Of a stretch of DNA of 64,000 nucleotides, positions 10,077-21,425 are shown piece by piece. This DNA is from Vitrella brassicaformis. Taxonomy: Eukaryota; Sar; Vitrellaceae. The notes below the pieces were generated by a model. That model saw only the letters and a list, made by a program, of their open reading frames with translations. It was not told the origin of the DNA and did no database searches. The stretch covers positions 69,037 to 133,036 of the forward strand of contig CDMY01000091.1 in the NCBI GenBank assembly GCA_001179505.1. Reading direction: 5' to 3'. The position numbers and the translations under genes are program-made. Positions within the stretch are counted from its first letter, which is position 1. Each line of letters opens with the position of its first letter.

Positions 10077-12043
10077 GGGTCCTCCTTGGTGTGTGCGTGT
10101 GGCTTTCTTTGTACGTTTTTGGTTGGCTGCTCGGGGGCGAACGAGTAACGGGGCGGCATCTCTTCGTCACCACCACTCATGGCGTTGCTACCTGCATCCA
10201 TTCATCCATCCATCCATCCGTCCATCCATGGAACATAGGATCTTCATTGTGTCTTGTGTTGTGTTGTGTTGTGTTGTGTGCTCACTATTCTGCGCCGGCG
10301 CCATTATGGCCACTACGGAGAAGCATGACCCATCGCTGTCCCAGCTAAGCTCTGTGTCGTGTCCATAACATCCACCCATGGGCACCTCTTGCTCTCCTCA
10401 CCCACCCACACACCTGTGTGTGGCTGCTGCTGCTGGTGGTGGTGGTGGTTGTGTGTGTGGTCTTCCTGGTCGACCTCGTGCAGCAGCTTGAGGAAATACG
10501 ACGCCACCGAGGCCATCTCACCCCTGCAGCACACATCACACCACACCCACAGGCGCATATATGGGTGGGTGATCTGATCTCTTTGGGCGAAGTTCGTTCG
10601 TCCTCACTCTGTCAGTGTCAGTGGCTTGAGCGATGGCGCTGTGCACACACACGGACACACAGAGTCGCGTCCTTGCCCCTGGGAAGGAAGGTCTTTCGCG
10701 TATCGATCTGTCGTGTGTGTGTGTGTGTGTGTGTCTACCCTGGTCCTTGCCAATGCGGTCACAGGCGGAACCTTCACACACACACACACACACACAGACA
10801 CAGGCCGGGAGGGTGTGTGAGTGGAGAAGCCAATATAATATGCGGCACTTGTACGTGTCGATTTGCGAGGCCTCTTTGGCTTGGTGGACGCGCCCTTCTG
10901 CCACACACACACACTCGTAGACATCACAGCACCACATAGCTATAAGTAGCGTATGGACCTTTTACCTGCTGTGCCTTCGGTTTGGAACCGCTCTTCTGCT
11001 TCTGCTTCTTCTTGGCGATGCCGCTCTTGCGCGCCACCGAACGCTCCCCACTGCACACACCCACGCATTGAGGCATGCAGTGTGGGTGTGGTGGTTTGTA
11101 TGCGTGTGTGTGTGTGTGTGTGGCTACGTGAGCGTGGGTGGTTTGGCACAGTGTTCAGGCGGCGAGGGTGCTGGTGGCGGTGGCTCGCTGTCCGCTATCC
11201 GCTCACGCGCATCCTGCACTTCACCCTCGTAATCCAACTACACACACACACACACACATGGATGGATGGATGGATGGATGGACGAGTGTGTGTGCCTTTA
11301 GTATGGCCGCCTGTTCCCTCAGCTGCGCCGCGTTCCTCTCCAATATGCCCCTGCACACACAACACACGTGGGAGTGGGCCATGAGTGCAGCGCGTCTGTG
11401 ATACGTACCCAGGAAGTGCTATGAGTGTCCGCTGCATCCTGCTGCGGAAGTTGCTGCGAGCCGCCTCTAATGCCACACGAACTATCGACGGCGAACACAG
11501 CTGACACACACAGACAGACACGTACGTGACACACACAAAGAGAGAGAATCCCACGAGAGTGTGCGTGTAGTCACGCTTACCTCGGCCATCTCTACGAGCT
11601 TCCGAATGGGCGCGTCGCGCGTCGTCACACCCACTATAGCCGAGACCCTGCCAGCCAGCGCCAGCCAGCCAGCCGCCACACAGGAAGGAGGAACATACAA
11701 GGATGTTTTCTGTCCCAGCTCGTGTGTGTCTGTGAGTGAGCGTGGCGTGCCTTTCTCTTGCGCCTGGGTGTGCCTGGAAGTAGTCTAGCAGCGATTGCTT
11801 GAGCGACGCCCGGCCACACTCGCCCAGCGGAGGGACCACCTGCCCTCACAGGCAACACACGCGCATCCATCCATCCATCCATCCATGTGGCGTCGCGTAC
11901 CAGTTCGCCATTCTGTCTGAACACGTTGCGCACGGCATCATCATCATTATCATCATCCTGCTGCTGCTGCTCAACACACAGCACACAGCCAGCAACTCAC
12001 AGCCCAACACATGGAGGGGTGCGAAGGTACTCACTGCAGCCAT
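9917..12043 (-). CDS. unrecognised multi-exon protein
   Basis: Reading leftward: ATG at 12043 (MAA), then exons encoding QQQDDDNDDDAVRNVFRQNG (about 11974-11899), VPPLGECGRASLKQSLLDYF (11839-11770), RVSAIVGVTTRDAPIRKLVE (11656-11582), LCSPSIVRVALEAARSNFRS (11505-11411), GILERNAAQLREQAAILKA, a segment with EVQDARERIADSEPPPPAPS, a lysine-rich segment (SGIAKKKQKQKSGSKPKAQQ, about 11054-10967), KGASTKPKRPRKST, then ASVASYFLKLLHEVDQED (about 10526-10450). The last exon is GVLAALQEALQCREQIRSRT with a Gln-rich tail and stop at 9917. The protein is mostly helical and charged, with basic nuclear-localisation-like patches and no signal peptide or membrane segment. I do not recognise the family. It is divergent from the syntaxin gene, with about 420 bases between start codons. 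Several small internal exons are uncertain. Confidence 0.55.
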
Positions 12044-12462
12044 AATGAAGGGCGACTGTGGTGGTGGTCTTAATTAGCCTTCGCCACGGGCAGACGCTCC
12101 CTTCAGCACCTGCAGGGGACACAACCACCACACGCCGGAAAAAGACCGCTCCAACACGCCGGCTCTCTATCCATCTGCTCACTGTTGACCCTCCCTCTCT
12201 GTCCTGCCAATGCCCCACACACGCAGAATCTGAGATCTCACCGCTCACCGGTGCGTGAAGGATTTCCTCACTCATCCATCGGGGTTTCCGTCATCCTTGC
12301 GCAGTTCAGGGGCACACCACACTGCCCAAGACGCCACGATGCAGCGGAAAAGCCGAACGAACGCCTCCTCCTCTCTCTGGTCGACAAAAAGCTCGCATTC
12401 GTTGCCGAAGGAGAAGGGACGACACGACCGGCGTTGTGTGAGTGTTCGAGTGAGGGAGAGGG

Positions 12463-13233
12463 ATGTCTTACGCCTACAATCTGTCAAGCGGCCCGCTGGG
12501 TCAGCCCCTGATAGATGCGGGTGACCGCCTGGCTGGCAAACAGCCACCCTATCAACAGCCACATCAGTACCAGCAGCAATATCAGTACCAACAGTATCAG
12601 CAGCAGCAGCTGCAGCAGCAGCCACCCCTCCCCCCGCCATCCGCCCCTGCCTCCCTCTCGGCACAGTCCCAGACGCCCGTGACGTCACCTCGTGTGCCGC
12701 CGTATGGTGGCGGTGGCGGTGATGATGTGGTGTGTGTGTCGCCGGACGACAGCCGGCTGATTCAGGAGAACATCCAGGCGCTCCAACGGAAGACCGCCGA
12801 GATATCAAAACTGGTCAGTGTGTGTGTGAGGGAGAGAGAGAGATGAGCTCACACACAGAGGAGGGAGGGGTGGATGTGTGTGTGGTTTTTGTGGTTGTGT
12901 GTGTGGTTTGGTTCAGTGCTCGCGAGCTGTGGCGCGGCATGAGCGCCCGGGGTTCCAGGCCAACCTGTAAGAAGACCAGACCTCTCTCCCACACACCGAG
13001 GGCAACAGACGAGTGTGTTGTGTGCGGTGCCTTGCGCGTGTGTGTGTGTCAGGCATTCCCTGCTGACCAGTGCCCAGCAGGTGGCCGTGGAGACGCAGAC
13101 ACTGCTGCGGAAATTCGCCGTCATATCGGGCGGCTCCCTCGCTGACAAAGTGAGTAGACCATTGACACTCACCGTTTGTGTGTCCCCATTGGTTTGCGTC
13201 TGTGCCTGTGCCTGTGCCTGTCTGTGCGTGTGT

Positions 13234-13267
<34 letters not shown>

Positions 13268-14869
13268 CACCCCATCAGACTCAGCGCAAGTTGGTGTACG
13301 CCAAGTTGAATGACAACTTTCACAAGGCGCTCAAAGCCCTTGAGAACGTCGCACAGACACATGTGCTCAGAGGTGAGGGCCAGAGGGAGGGAGGGAGGGA
13401 GGGAGGGAGGGGAGTGAGATGACTGACTGACCTCACCCATCCTTCGATCCATGTGTGTGTGTGTGTCAGAGCACCTGACCCTGCAGGAGGCGGCTCACGG
13501 CGTCCCGCAGGCAGCCCCCGGGCCCTCAGGGCTGTCCCCCCCGCCATCCACATCGACCAACCCCTTCGACAGCGGCGGCAGCCAGTCCACATGGAGCGGC
13601 TCGACCATCGTCGACGGCAGTGGCCCATACCAGGTCAGTCCTCTCGGTCTTTCTGCCATGGCCATCCATTCACCTGTGGCTGTGGCTGTGTGTGTGTGTG
13701 TGTGTGTCAGGCCGGCGTCGCTGGTGCTGCTGTTGGTGGTGGTGGTGGTGGGTCGTATCAGCCGTCGTCCTACCCCTTCCCCCCCTCGGTGTTCTACACC
13801 GCCCCTGCTGGCTCCGCCGCTGCTGCTGTCGGTGGTGTGGCCGGCGCGCCGCCATCGCTCGACCGGCGGCCGTCCTTCTCGGAGAGCGAAGAGGACGAAA
13901 CCCTCGAGTGAGTGACGGGGCAGATCTGTGCACACACAACACATGGGAGGAGGCGCATGTGTGTGTGTGTGGTGTGGTGTGTGGTGTAGGAGTAGGGGCT
14001 TTTTGCGTTATGGGAGCGCCAAGAACGTCGAGGAGGAGATTGTGCGGGAGAGACAGGTGGGCGCTGTGTGGCACGGGGAGAGAGAGAGGGAGAGAGGGAG
14101 GGAGGGAGGGAGGGAAGGAGGGCGTGTTGACGCGAATGTCCGTGTGTATGTGTGTGTATGTGTATATATGTGTGTGTGTGTGTGTCTCAGGCGGGCATCC
14201 AGCAGATCGAGAAGGACATTCAAGGTCGGTCACTTGGCCGGAAGGCACCTGTAGCACTGCACACACATGGGCGGCTGGGTGGATCTGATCTGACTTGGTT
14301 TGGTTCCTGCAGGTATCCACTCGCTCTACCAGCAGCTGTCGCACCATGTCAACGTTCAGGGTGACACCATTGGTACACACACACACATACACACACCCAC
14401 ACACCGAACACACACACAAGTCGATGCCCACACAGGCTCTCTCTCTCTGTGTGTGTGCGCGTGTGTGCGTGCGGTGGTGTGCAGACAACATCGAGGCTCA
14501 GATGCGCGCAGTGGCCGACCGCACGGCCGATGCAGTGGAGCAGGTCGACAACGCAAGACGGCTGCAGAGAAGAAACACACGAAAACGGTCAGAATTCTCC
14601 CCCCCAGCCATTACCCTACCCGCCACACACACGGATGTATGTGTGGGGATCAAAACACCACTCTCTCTCTCTCTCTCTCTCTCTGCGTGTGTGTGTGCAG
14701 GTTTGTGTTGTTTCTGGTGGTCCTTTTGCTGCTGGTGGTGCTCTTCATCATGCTGGACTGGCAGCTGCACCTCACCGCGCCGTTCACACCACACCGCCAT
14801 TACGCAATCTCGCCGGCATCAGGAGCGTTGTCCACCAGGGGGGAGCCAGAGGAGCCGGCACCGACCTGA
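12463..14869 (+). CDS. syntaxin-type Qa-SNARE
   Basis: ATG at 12463 opens MSYAYNLSSGPLGQPLIDAG and is followed by a Gln/Tyr/Pro-rich low-complexity stretch. Spliced exons then give an N-terminal helical region (SRLIQENIQALQRKTAEISK, LLTSAQQVAVETQTLLRKFA, KLVYAKLNDNFHKALKALEN), a Pro/Ser/Gly linker, an acidic segment (FSESEEDETLE), the SNARE motif (EEEIVRERQ, AGIQQIEKDIQ, GIHSLYQQLSHHVNVQGDTI, DNIEAQMRAVADRTADAVEQ), a basic RRLQRRNTRKR and a single C-terminal membrane anchor (FVLFLVVLLLLVVLFIMLDW). The Gln in HVNVQG fits the zero-layer Gln of Qa-SNAREs. The family drives membrane fusion on endosomal or other vesicular membranes; syntaxin 7/12/Pep12 is the likeliest class. The C-terminus extends about 40 residues past the anchor, longer than usual for a tail-anchored SNARE. 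Stop at 14869. Introns contain long TG, GA and GGGA repeats. Confidence 0.88.
13381..13411. repeat. (GGGA)n microsatellite in a syntaxin intron
   Basis: Six or more gggag/ggga units follow a donor site. A second (GGGA)n tract of similar size lies at about 14088-14122 in another intron of the same gene. Confidence 0.8.
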
Positions 14870-15638
14870 CGTGGTGGGTGGAATGGGTGGACGGACGATG
14901 GCTGCGTGCTGCGCACTCGTCCATCCATCCATCCATCCATGTGTGTGTATGTGCATTTGAGAGAGAGAGAGATCTGAGCAGTTTTTCTGTAACCGCGTAA
15001 CAAAGGGAATTGGCTGACCGACCGACCGACAGCAGCATCATCCTGATGCTGGGTGGCTGGCTGGCTGTGTGTGTGTGTGCCGATCGGGCGAGTGAGAGTG
15101 TGGGGGCCATCTGTAGTGTACACCAACCCGTCACATCCATCTATCCATCGCCTGATGAATGAATTGACACATGTGTGTGACGGACGTATGTGTGTCGTGG
15201 GCGCGGTGCGTGCATGGGCGTGAGAGAGAGAGTGGGTGGGGCACCCTGGCGGATGCATGGCATCCACGAGAGAGACCCACCATCAGACAGACAGACAGAC
15301 CGATCCTCGCTTGAGGTGAACCAACGCACAATGTCATGAACCGCGGAGGGAGTCTGAACGCACCGAGTCTCTCTGTCTTCATCCCAATCAATCAATCGGC
15401 ATCCATCCATCCATGCAATGGGGGCGCTGTCGATGTCCAGACAGCCATTCGGTGTGGTCTTCCGCTGGATCCTCCTGCCGATGCAACGTTGTCAACCCTG
15501 GCAGTGGCCCCCCTCGCCGCATGTTACAATCGCCGCAAGGACCTCCGTGAGACTCACGAACGAGCTCGCACCCGTCTCGAGGCTCGTGGTGGGCCTTTTT
15601 CCAATTGCCTTTTTCACGGCACTCCACACACAAAAAGC
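14870..15638. other. intergenic spacer rich in simple repeats
   Basis: It contains GGAT/ATCC tetramer repeats (near 14920-14940 and 15400-15415), GA repeats, ggctggctggctg and cagacagacaga tracts. No gene is supported. The right part should hold the promoter of the OGFr-domain gene starting at 15639. Confidence 0.5.
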
Positions 15639-16849
15639 ATGTACCTCCTCATATTGGCACTGCTCCTCGCCGGCCAAGCCGTGCAGCATGCATCGGGCAG
15701 CCTCGTCAAATCCACTCAGCCTCAGCCCGACCCGAAGGAGGTCGGTGATAAAGAGAATATATTCCTCTTGATATCCATGCGAATGCAACATCTGTGCTGA
15801 ATGCAGTTACTCTCTTTCTACCGGGGCAAGAGCAAAATCTCGAGGGGGTGAGACAGACACAGCGCACTTGGAATTTTGTCGTCACGCGGTTTTGTCTCAT
15901 GCTCTTGTCGGATGCAGTGGAGGGGGATATTCGTCCATAGATGACATCTTCACATGGGACTACGGCACACTCAACAGGTTGCATGCCCAGAAAACCACTG
16001 CAAACTGTGTTCTCTTTCATTGTTTGCGACTGTGCATCATCCACTGACATTACCTCAGCCATGCTGCGTACCACCAGTGGCTGTTCCCGACATTCACCCG
16101 CTCGGAATACCACCCAGAGATACCCACACTCACCGAGGATGTTGCACGAACGTTTCGCGAGGACGAAAAGGTCAGTGAACAGGGGCACGACTACGGGGGT
16201 TTTCAGCTCATTTCTTGGCTTGCAGGTGGCCGAGAAGTTTTTCAAGGTGTTCAGCTTCTGGATTCGATTCATCGGGATGAACGGGGGTGAACTTGAGCCT
16301 GGTTCTCACGAGGCGGTGGGTCGTGACGAGGAAGAGTGGGCGATCAGTGACGAAGTCTTCAGTTGGGACGATCGGTACGCTTGTGATCGGAAGAGGACCA
16401 TGCAAAGACCAACGTCGACCGTCGGCTTCTTTCCCGCCTTGGCTGTCTGTCTGCAGGTACTACAACGCCTTCATCCTATACAGCCATAATCGGCTGCGTA
16501 TCTCTCGCGTCATCGAGTCGCTCTCTGTCCTCGGTAAGCGAATATCAGTGCATGGATGAGGAATATGGACAGCCTCGCGATTTGGCTGAGCACATGTTTT
16601 TCTAACTCTTTGACTGCAGGTCTCCGCGACTATGCGGCCGACCTGGTCGGTCACCTGGAGAACGAGATTCTGTGGAACATTTCTCCTCACAGAATGTACG
16701 CTGTTCACGGCCTGGGCCCTTCATGCATCGCTCGTGCAAGTACCAACGAGTACAAAAACGATCCAGTGGTCAAAGCCTTAGGCTACTGGCAAGACAAACT
16801 GGCCGAGACCAAGAAATATGCCCGACACGTCTCTGTCCTTTTGCGTTAG
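15639..16849 (+). CDS. OGFr-domain protein with a signal peptide
   Basis: ATG at 15639 gives a strong signal peptide (MYLLILALLLAGQAVQHASG). The first donor is at 15741. Joined exons then read LLSFYRGKSKISRG, SIDDIFTWDYGTLNRLHAQK, AAYHQWLFPTFTRSEYHPEI with PTLTEDVARTFREDEK, VAEKFFKVFSFWIRFIGMNG, RYYNAFILYSHNRLRISRVI with ESLSVLG, and LRDYAADLVGHLENEI, ending at the TAG at 16849. The order FYR, then yxxWLFP, then FWxxF, then NxxRISRxIxSLxxLG is the pattern of the opioid growth factor receptor conserved region (OGFr_N). In animals that domain is in a perinuclear/nuclear receptor for Met-enkephalin; in protists the function is unknown. A cleavable signal peptide on this domain is unusual and places the protein in the secretory route. 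Six introns have canonical borders. Confidence 0.78.
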
Positions 16850-17809
16850 TGAAGGATGGCAAGACACAGAGAGGCGACAGTGAGGCAAGTGAGTGATCGT
16901 GGGGAGCGCGCCTCTATATCTCTTCCGTACGTGGCCTTGTCGCTTTTTTTTTCATCTGTCTGACTGTCTGTAACTGTCTGTCTGACTGTGTGCATGCACG
17001 TTTGCCAGTCAGTGCTGCGCTCTCAATAGGCGTGTTAGATCGCCGCATCACTGATATGGTCGGATGTGTGGTGTTGAGAGCTTTGCCTCATCATCCTAAG
17101 CACCCCTCCCCTCCTCTTCTCCTTCCGTCTGACTGTCTGAATGGACGGACGATTGCCTGATTGACATGCACGGTGGATGAACGATAGACGGAAGACACAC
17201 AGACGAAGTGATATATATGGATGCATATATACACACGTCTCAGCCACGACCACACGGCCAGCCATCCGCTGGCTGCACGCACATCTGATGCGGCGCTTGT
17301 TGTGCCAGATACTTGACTTAGAAAACAACGACGATTGGCGTACTCACTTGTCACTGTCGAGGGCCCCATTGAGCGGTCACAACAAAAATTGAGCGGTTCT
17401 GTACAATTCCCGCTTATGCATAATTGTGCTGCCGAAACACGCTGAAGGCTTCACGGCCAGACGAAGAGACGAATCATTTACTTCCTGACACTTGAGACAG
17501 AGGGATTTTTGAGAGAATGTCTTGGAGTCGCTGCAGAGCTTGACGCAATGTCTGGGTGTGCGGTGTGCGGTGATACGCACGCAGAGAGGGCCTTCATTGC
17601 TGGAGCAATGAATCAATCGGCATGAATGGTCCTATGGTACACACCAACACACACACCACCCAACAGACAGACGGGCACTGGCAGACAGACCACCGTAAAA
17701 AAGTCCTCTTCATCACAGGCAGACAGCTGCACACAGCGGCTACTAGTTTGTGTCCAAATGCAGGCACGACATTTATATATGCAGGTCATGGCTGAATGGA
17801 TGGATGGAC
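16850..17809. other. intergenic spacer between convergent genes
   Basis: No coding exon is supported in this stretch of about 960 bases. It contains (TCTG)n near 16955-16985, one TGCATGCA octamer near 16989-16996, an AT-rich patch (atatatatggatgcatatat, about 17212) and otherwise unremarkable sequence. Confidence 0.5.
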
Positions 17810-19301
17810 TCAGTCGCCCGCCTCGCTGTCCGCCGATTCGATGTGGCCGAGTAAGCCACCTGTAGTGAGAGAGAGAGACAGACAAACACGGACAGAAGAA
17901 GACATCCAGCCAGTCGTGTGTGTGTGTGTGTTAGCCACTCACTCACTCACTCACTTCTGAATCGGTTGTTGTGAGGCCCACCGACGTGGACCCGCCTGAC
18001 AGACAGACAGACAGACAGACGAATCAGTGAAGTTCCGGATGTGTGTGTGTGTGTGGGGGGGGGGGGGGGNNNNNNNNNNNNNNNNNNNNNNNNNNNNNNN
18101 NNNNNNNNNNNNNNNNNNNNNNNNNNNNNNNNNNNNNNNNNNNNNNNNNNNNNNNNNNNNNNNNNNNNNNNNNNNNNNNNNNNNNNNNNNNNNNNNNNNN
18201 NNNNNNNNNNNNNNNNNNNNNNNNNNNNNNNNNNNNNNNNNNNNNNNNNNNNNNNNNNNNNNNNNNNNNNNNNNNNNNNNNNNNNNNNNNNNNNNNNNNN
18301 NNNNNNNNNNNNNNNNNNNNNNNNNNNNNNNNNNNNNNNNNNNNNNNNNNNNNNNNNNNNNNNNNNNNNGGGGGAGGGGGGGCAGGGCACCTCTCGCCCT
18401 CCTGGCCGCCAGCGGGGGCGGTGGGCAGACCCTGCAGATCAGATCGTATGCGGGCAGGGCACCACACACGCCACACCACACACACATACGTCATTCATTC
18501 GTCGCATGATGGACGTCTGTCTGTTCACATTGACTGACGGGGATGTGGAGGGGTTCGTCTGTGCCTCCTTTGTTCCTGCCAAAGAGCGACCGACCGGGGC
18601 CCGACTTCATCTGGATCAAAGCACCTGCACACACACACACACAGGCGTCGTATCCACTGATGGCCATCAGCACATGAAGGCACACGTGACGCACTCATGT
18701 GTGTGTATACCTGTGTCCGCCCACAGCTCCTTGAGCAGGTTTCTGCCTTTCAGGTGAGTGCACAGCGTCTTGGTCGCCAGACACACCTAAAGCCACACCA
18801 TAGATGAGACGGAGGGGTGATGTGTGTGTGTGTGTGTGTTTGAGTACCTCGTGCAGGTCTTCAGTCCTTTCCATGAGGGCGGAGCACCTGTCCTTGTTCT
18901 CCAACAGATGATCTGACGGAGAGGAGGGACACAGAGAGATCCCTCACACACAGAGAGAGAGAAGCAGACAGGCACCCTTCCCTCACTCACCAGTGCAGCA
19001 CGTGTTGAGCGTCTCTAGAGACTCTCGCCAGGTCGTGTGGCACTGCAGAAGCACTCACGCACACACACACTCTCACACACAGACGCACCCACTTGGTACC
19101 TTGGAGATGGCCTTCCCGCACTCATACATCAGCAGCTCCCGCAGATCTGACGGCTGCACGTCAACAGCCATTGGCATCACTACACAGCCCAATACCATTG
19201 ACACGTTCACACAGCCACACAGCCACACCATTCTGCTGCCCAGTTCGCTGATCTCCTCATCGGTCGTAATGCCCACATCCCGCTTCACTGCCTCCTGCAG
19301 T

Positions 19302-19332
<31 letters not shown>

Positions 19333-19790
19333 CGGCCGGGCCCCTTCCTGATGCATCTGCGGGGCTGTCTGCATCTCTGTCCGTGAGAGTGTGTGAGTGT
19401 GCGTACCACTTTCCTCCTGACGTCGTTGCACGATGCCATGATCTGGTCGCACGAGGTGATGTGCTTCGAGAGCTCCGACGACTCCGTGGCGACGTCCTCA
19501 CCACCACCACCACCACCGGCCCGGGCATCTGCAGGCCGGTTCTGCTGCTTCTCTACAAAGATCACACTCATTGTCTGCCCCATGAAAACACACAGGCAAT
19601 GAATAAGACCGATGCAGACGGCATTGCCTCGTGTGCATCAGCTCACCTGCTTCAAAAGCGCGGCAAAAGCGCCCGTCGTTTCTTCTGGTGGCGAGATAAG
19701 CTTGCAGAAGGAAGTGTAGCTCGCACGAGAGGCAGGAGGGGAAAGGGCTGCCAAGATGGTGAGAGGCAGATCAGACACGTGGGGATGCAT
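17810..19790 (-). CDS. unrecognised multi-exon protein, head-to-head with FCF1
   Basis: ATG at 19790 opens MHPHVSDLPLTILAALSPPA and continues ASYTSFCKLISPPEETTGAF to a donor near 19649. Further exons on the minus strand encode MSVIFVEKQQNRPADARAGG with a Gly run and SSELSKHITSCDQIMASCND (19583-19411), EAVKRDVGITTDEEISELGS, VQPSDLRELLMYECGKAISK, CHTTWRESLETLNTCC, LLENKDRCSALMERTEDLHE, VCLATKTLCTHLKGRNLLKE and ALIQMKSGPGRSLFGRNKGG. The 300-base N gap at 18070-18369 then removes part of the gene, and two small exons end with GLLGHIESADSEAGD and a stop at 17810. The protein is helical, mildly Cys-containing and has no clear membrane segment. I do not recognise it. Its first coding exon overlaps the start of the divergent FCF1 gene. 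The end near 17810 depends on a phase choice and is uncertain. Confidence 0.55.
18070..18369. other. assembly gap, exactly 300 N
   Basis: The run of 300 N is flanked on the left by about 13 G residues and on the right by another G-rich run (ggggaggggggg). The round length suggests a placeholder rather than a measured distance. It interrupts the minus-strand gene 17810-19790. Confidence 0.99.
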
Positions 19791-21210
19791 GGGCGTGGCC
19801 GCATCTCTCACTTTCTTTTGTCTGTGTGTTGATCGTGGTTGTGTTGTGTGTGGCTTCGGGTCTACGCAGGCGAAGGCCAAGAAGACGCGCAAGTTCGCTG
19901 CCGTCAAGCGGATGATCAATCCCAAGGACGACAGAATGTATGAGCACGGCACAGACACAGAGATGCGTGTGATTCTCTCCCTCTCTCTGTGTGTGGTGTG
20001 TGTGTGTCAGCAAGAAGAACCAGGAGAAAGCGAAGGAGCAGCTGACGCAGCAGAAGAAGGGCAACAACGATGTCAAGGACATGTGCGCGTTGACAGACAC
20101 TCTCAGCACACCTTTACACACACGTGCATCATACGATGTGTGTCCGTTGTGTGTCGTTCGTTTGCAGCCCTTTGGCGTCATCCAGCCTGTTCTTCAACTA
20201 CAACACGGCGCTTGGTGCGGACACACAGCCACCACACACACACACACACCACACGTGGACGAGTCAGCGCACCTCTGGCGTGGTGTATGCGTGTGCGTGT
20301 GTGTAGGTCCGCCGTACCAGGTGTTGGTGGACACCAACTTCATCAACTTCAGCATACAGGTGAGGTGCGGTGCACAGACAGACAGACAGATGGACGACGG
20401 TGTGGATGTGGGCTGCGTGCGTGCGTGTGTGCAGCACAAGATGGACATCATCAAGGGAATGGTCGACTGCCTCTACGGCAAATGTATGTGGGTACCCACA
20501 CACACTCAGAGAGAGAGAGATGGACACACACATGAAGCGTGTGTGTTGTCCATTGATGGGTGCAGGCATCCCCTGCGTCACCGACTGCGTCATCGGCGAG
20601 CTTGAGAAGATGGGCCACCGATACAGGCTGGCACTCAGGCTGGCAAAGGTATACATACGCACACCATACACACAACGGCCCCAAGGTTCTATGTGTGTGT
20701 TTTCACAGGATGTGCGCTTCAAGCGCCTGACCTGCACGCACAAGGGCACTTATGCGGACGACTGCATCGTCCAGAGGTGCACTGAGGTGAGCAAGGGAGG
20801 GAGGGGGGGAGGGAGGGAGGAAGGGAAATGGGCAAACACACGAGGGCGTGTATGTGTGTGTGTGTGCGTGTCGCTGCGCTGCGTGCAGCACAAGTGCTAC
20901 ATTGTGGCGACCAACGATCGGGATCTCAAGAGAAGGATACGCAAGATACCTGGTACGGTAGGCAGGAACACATCTATGTGTGGGTGTTAGTATGGCGTGT
21001 GTGTGTGTGGTGGTGTGCACCGCAGGTGTGCCCCTAATGTATGTGACGAACCACAAGTATGCCATCGAGAGGATGCCCGACGCAATCACAGGTACACACA
21101 CACACACACTCACGAACAACACATCTGTGTGTGTGTGTGTGTGTGTGTCAGCTGTGCCGGCCTCGAAGGTGGTCCCCGCGCTCAAGCCCAAGAAGAAGGG
21201 CAGAAAGTGA
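19756..21210 (+). CDS. FCF1: FCF1/Utp24, PIN-domain rRNA-processing endonuclease
   Basis: The joined exons give a full-length FCF1: M, AKAKKTRKFAAVKRMINPKD, KKNQEKAKEQLTQQKKGNND, SSLFFNYNTALGPPYQVLVD, TNFINFSIQHKMDIIKGMVD, CIPCVTDCVIGELEKMGHRY, RLALRLAKDVRFKRLTCTHK, GTYADDCIVQRCTEHKCYIV, ATNDRDLKRRIRKIPGVPLM, YVTNHKYAIERMPDA and a basic KPKKKGRK tail with TGA at 21208-21210. The PIN-domain acidic residues are visible in LVDTNF, TDCVIGELE, YADDCI and ATNDRDL. FCF1 is a nucleolar component of the small-subunit processome and is involved in cleavage of pre-rRNA at sites around 18S. The first coding exon is only the ATG (19756-19758), followed by a 111-base intron (19759-19869); the second exon starts at 19870. 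About ten introns of 60-110 bases follow. It shares its 5' region with the divergent gene 17810-19790. Confidence 0.95.
21092..21151 (+). other. 60-base intron with complementary (CA)n and (TG)n ends
   Basis: This FCF1 intron begins gtacacacacacacactcac and ends in about ten TG units followed by tcag. The 5' CA tract and 3' TG tract can base-pair and would bring donor and acceptor together. It is one example of an architecture seen in many introns in the window. Confidence 0.8.
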
Positions 21211-21425
21211 TCCTTCCTTTATCAGATTGATCAATGCTGTGCATCCATCAGCTGTGTATAGGATAGCCAGACGGACAGACAGTGACGTCAGATTTGTCAT
21301 GCAATAGACACACATGCGTCTCTCATCTTCAGAACACATTAATGTGCTCTCGTTAATATATAACGAATCGAGTCGATAACACGCGCTCACACACAGCACA
21401 GCCCACCCCACCCACCCCACATATA

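Noticed and set aside
13381-13411. CRISPR-like or structured repeat arrays
   Set aside because: All repeats seen are short microsatellites without spacer structure.
18027-18757. Long open frames spanning the N gaps
   Set aside because: They are open only because N codons cannot be stops.
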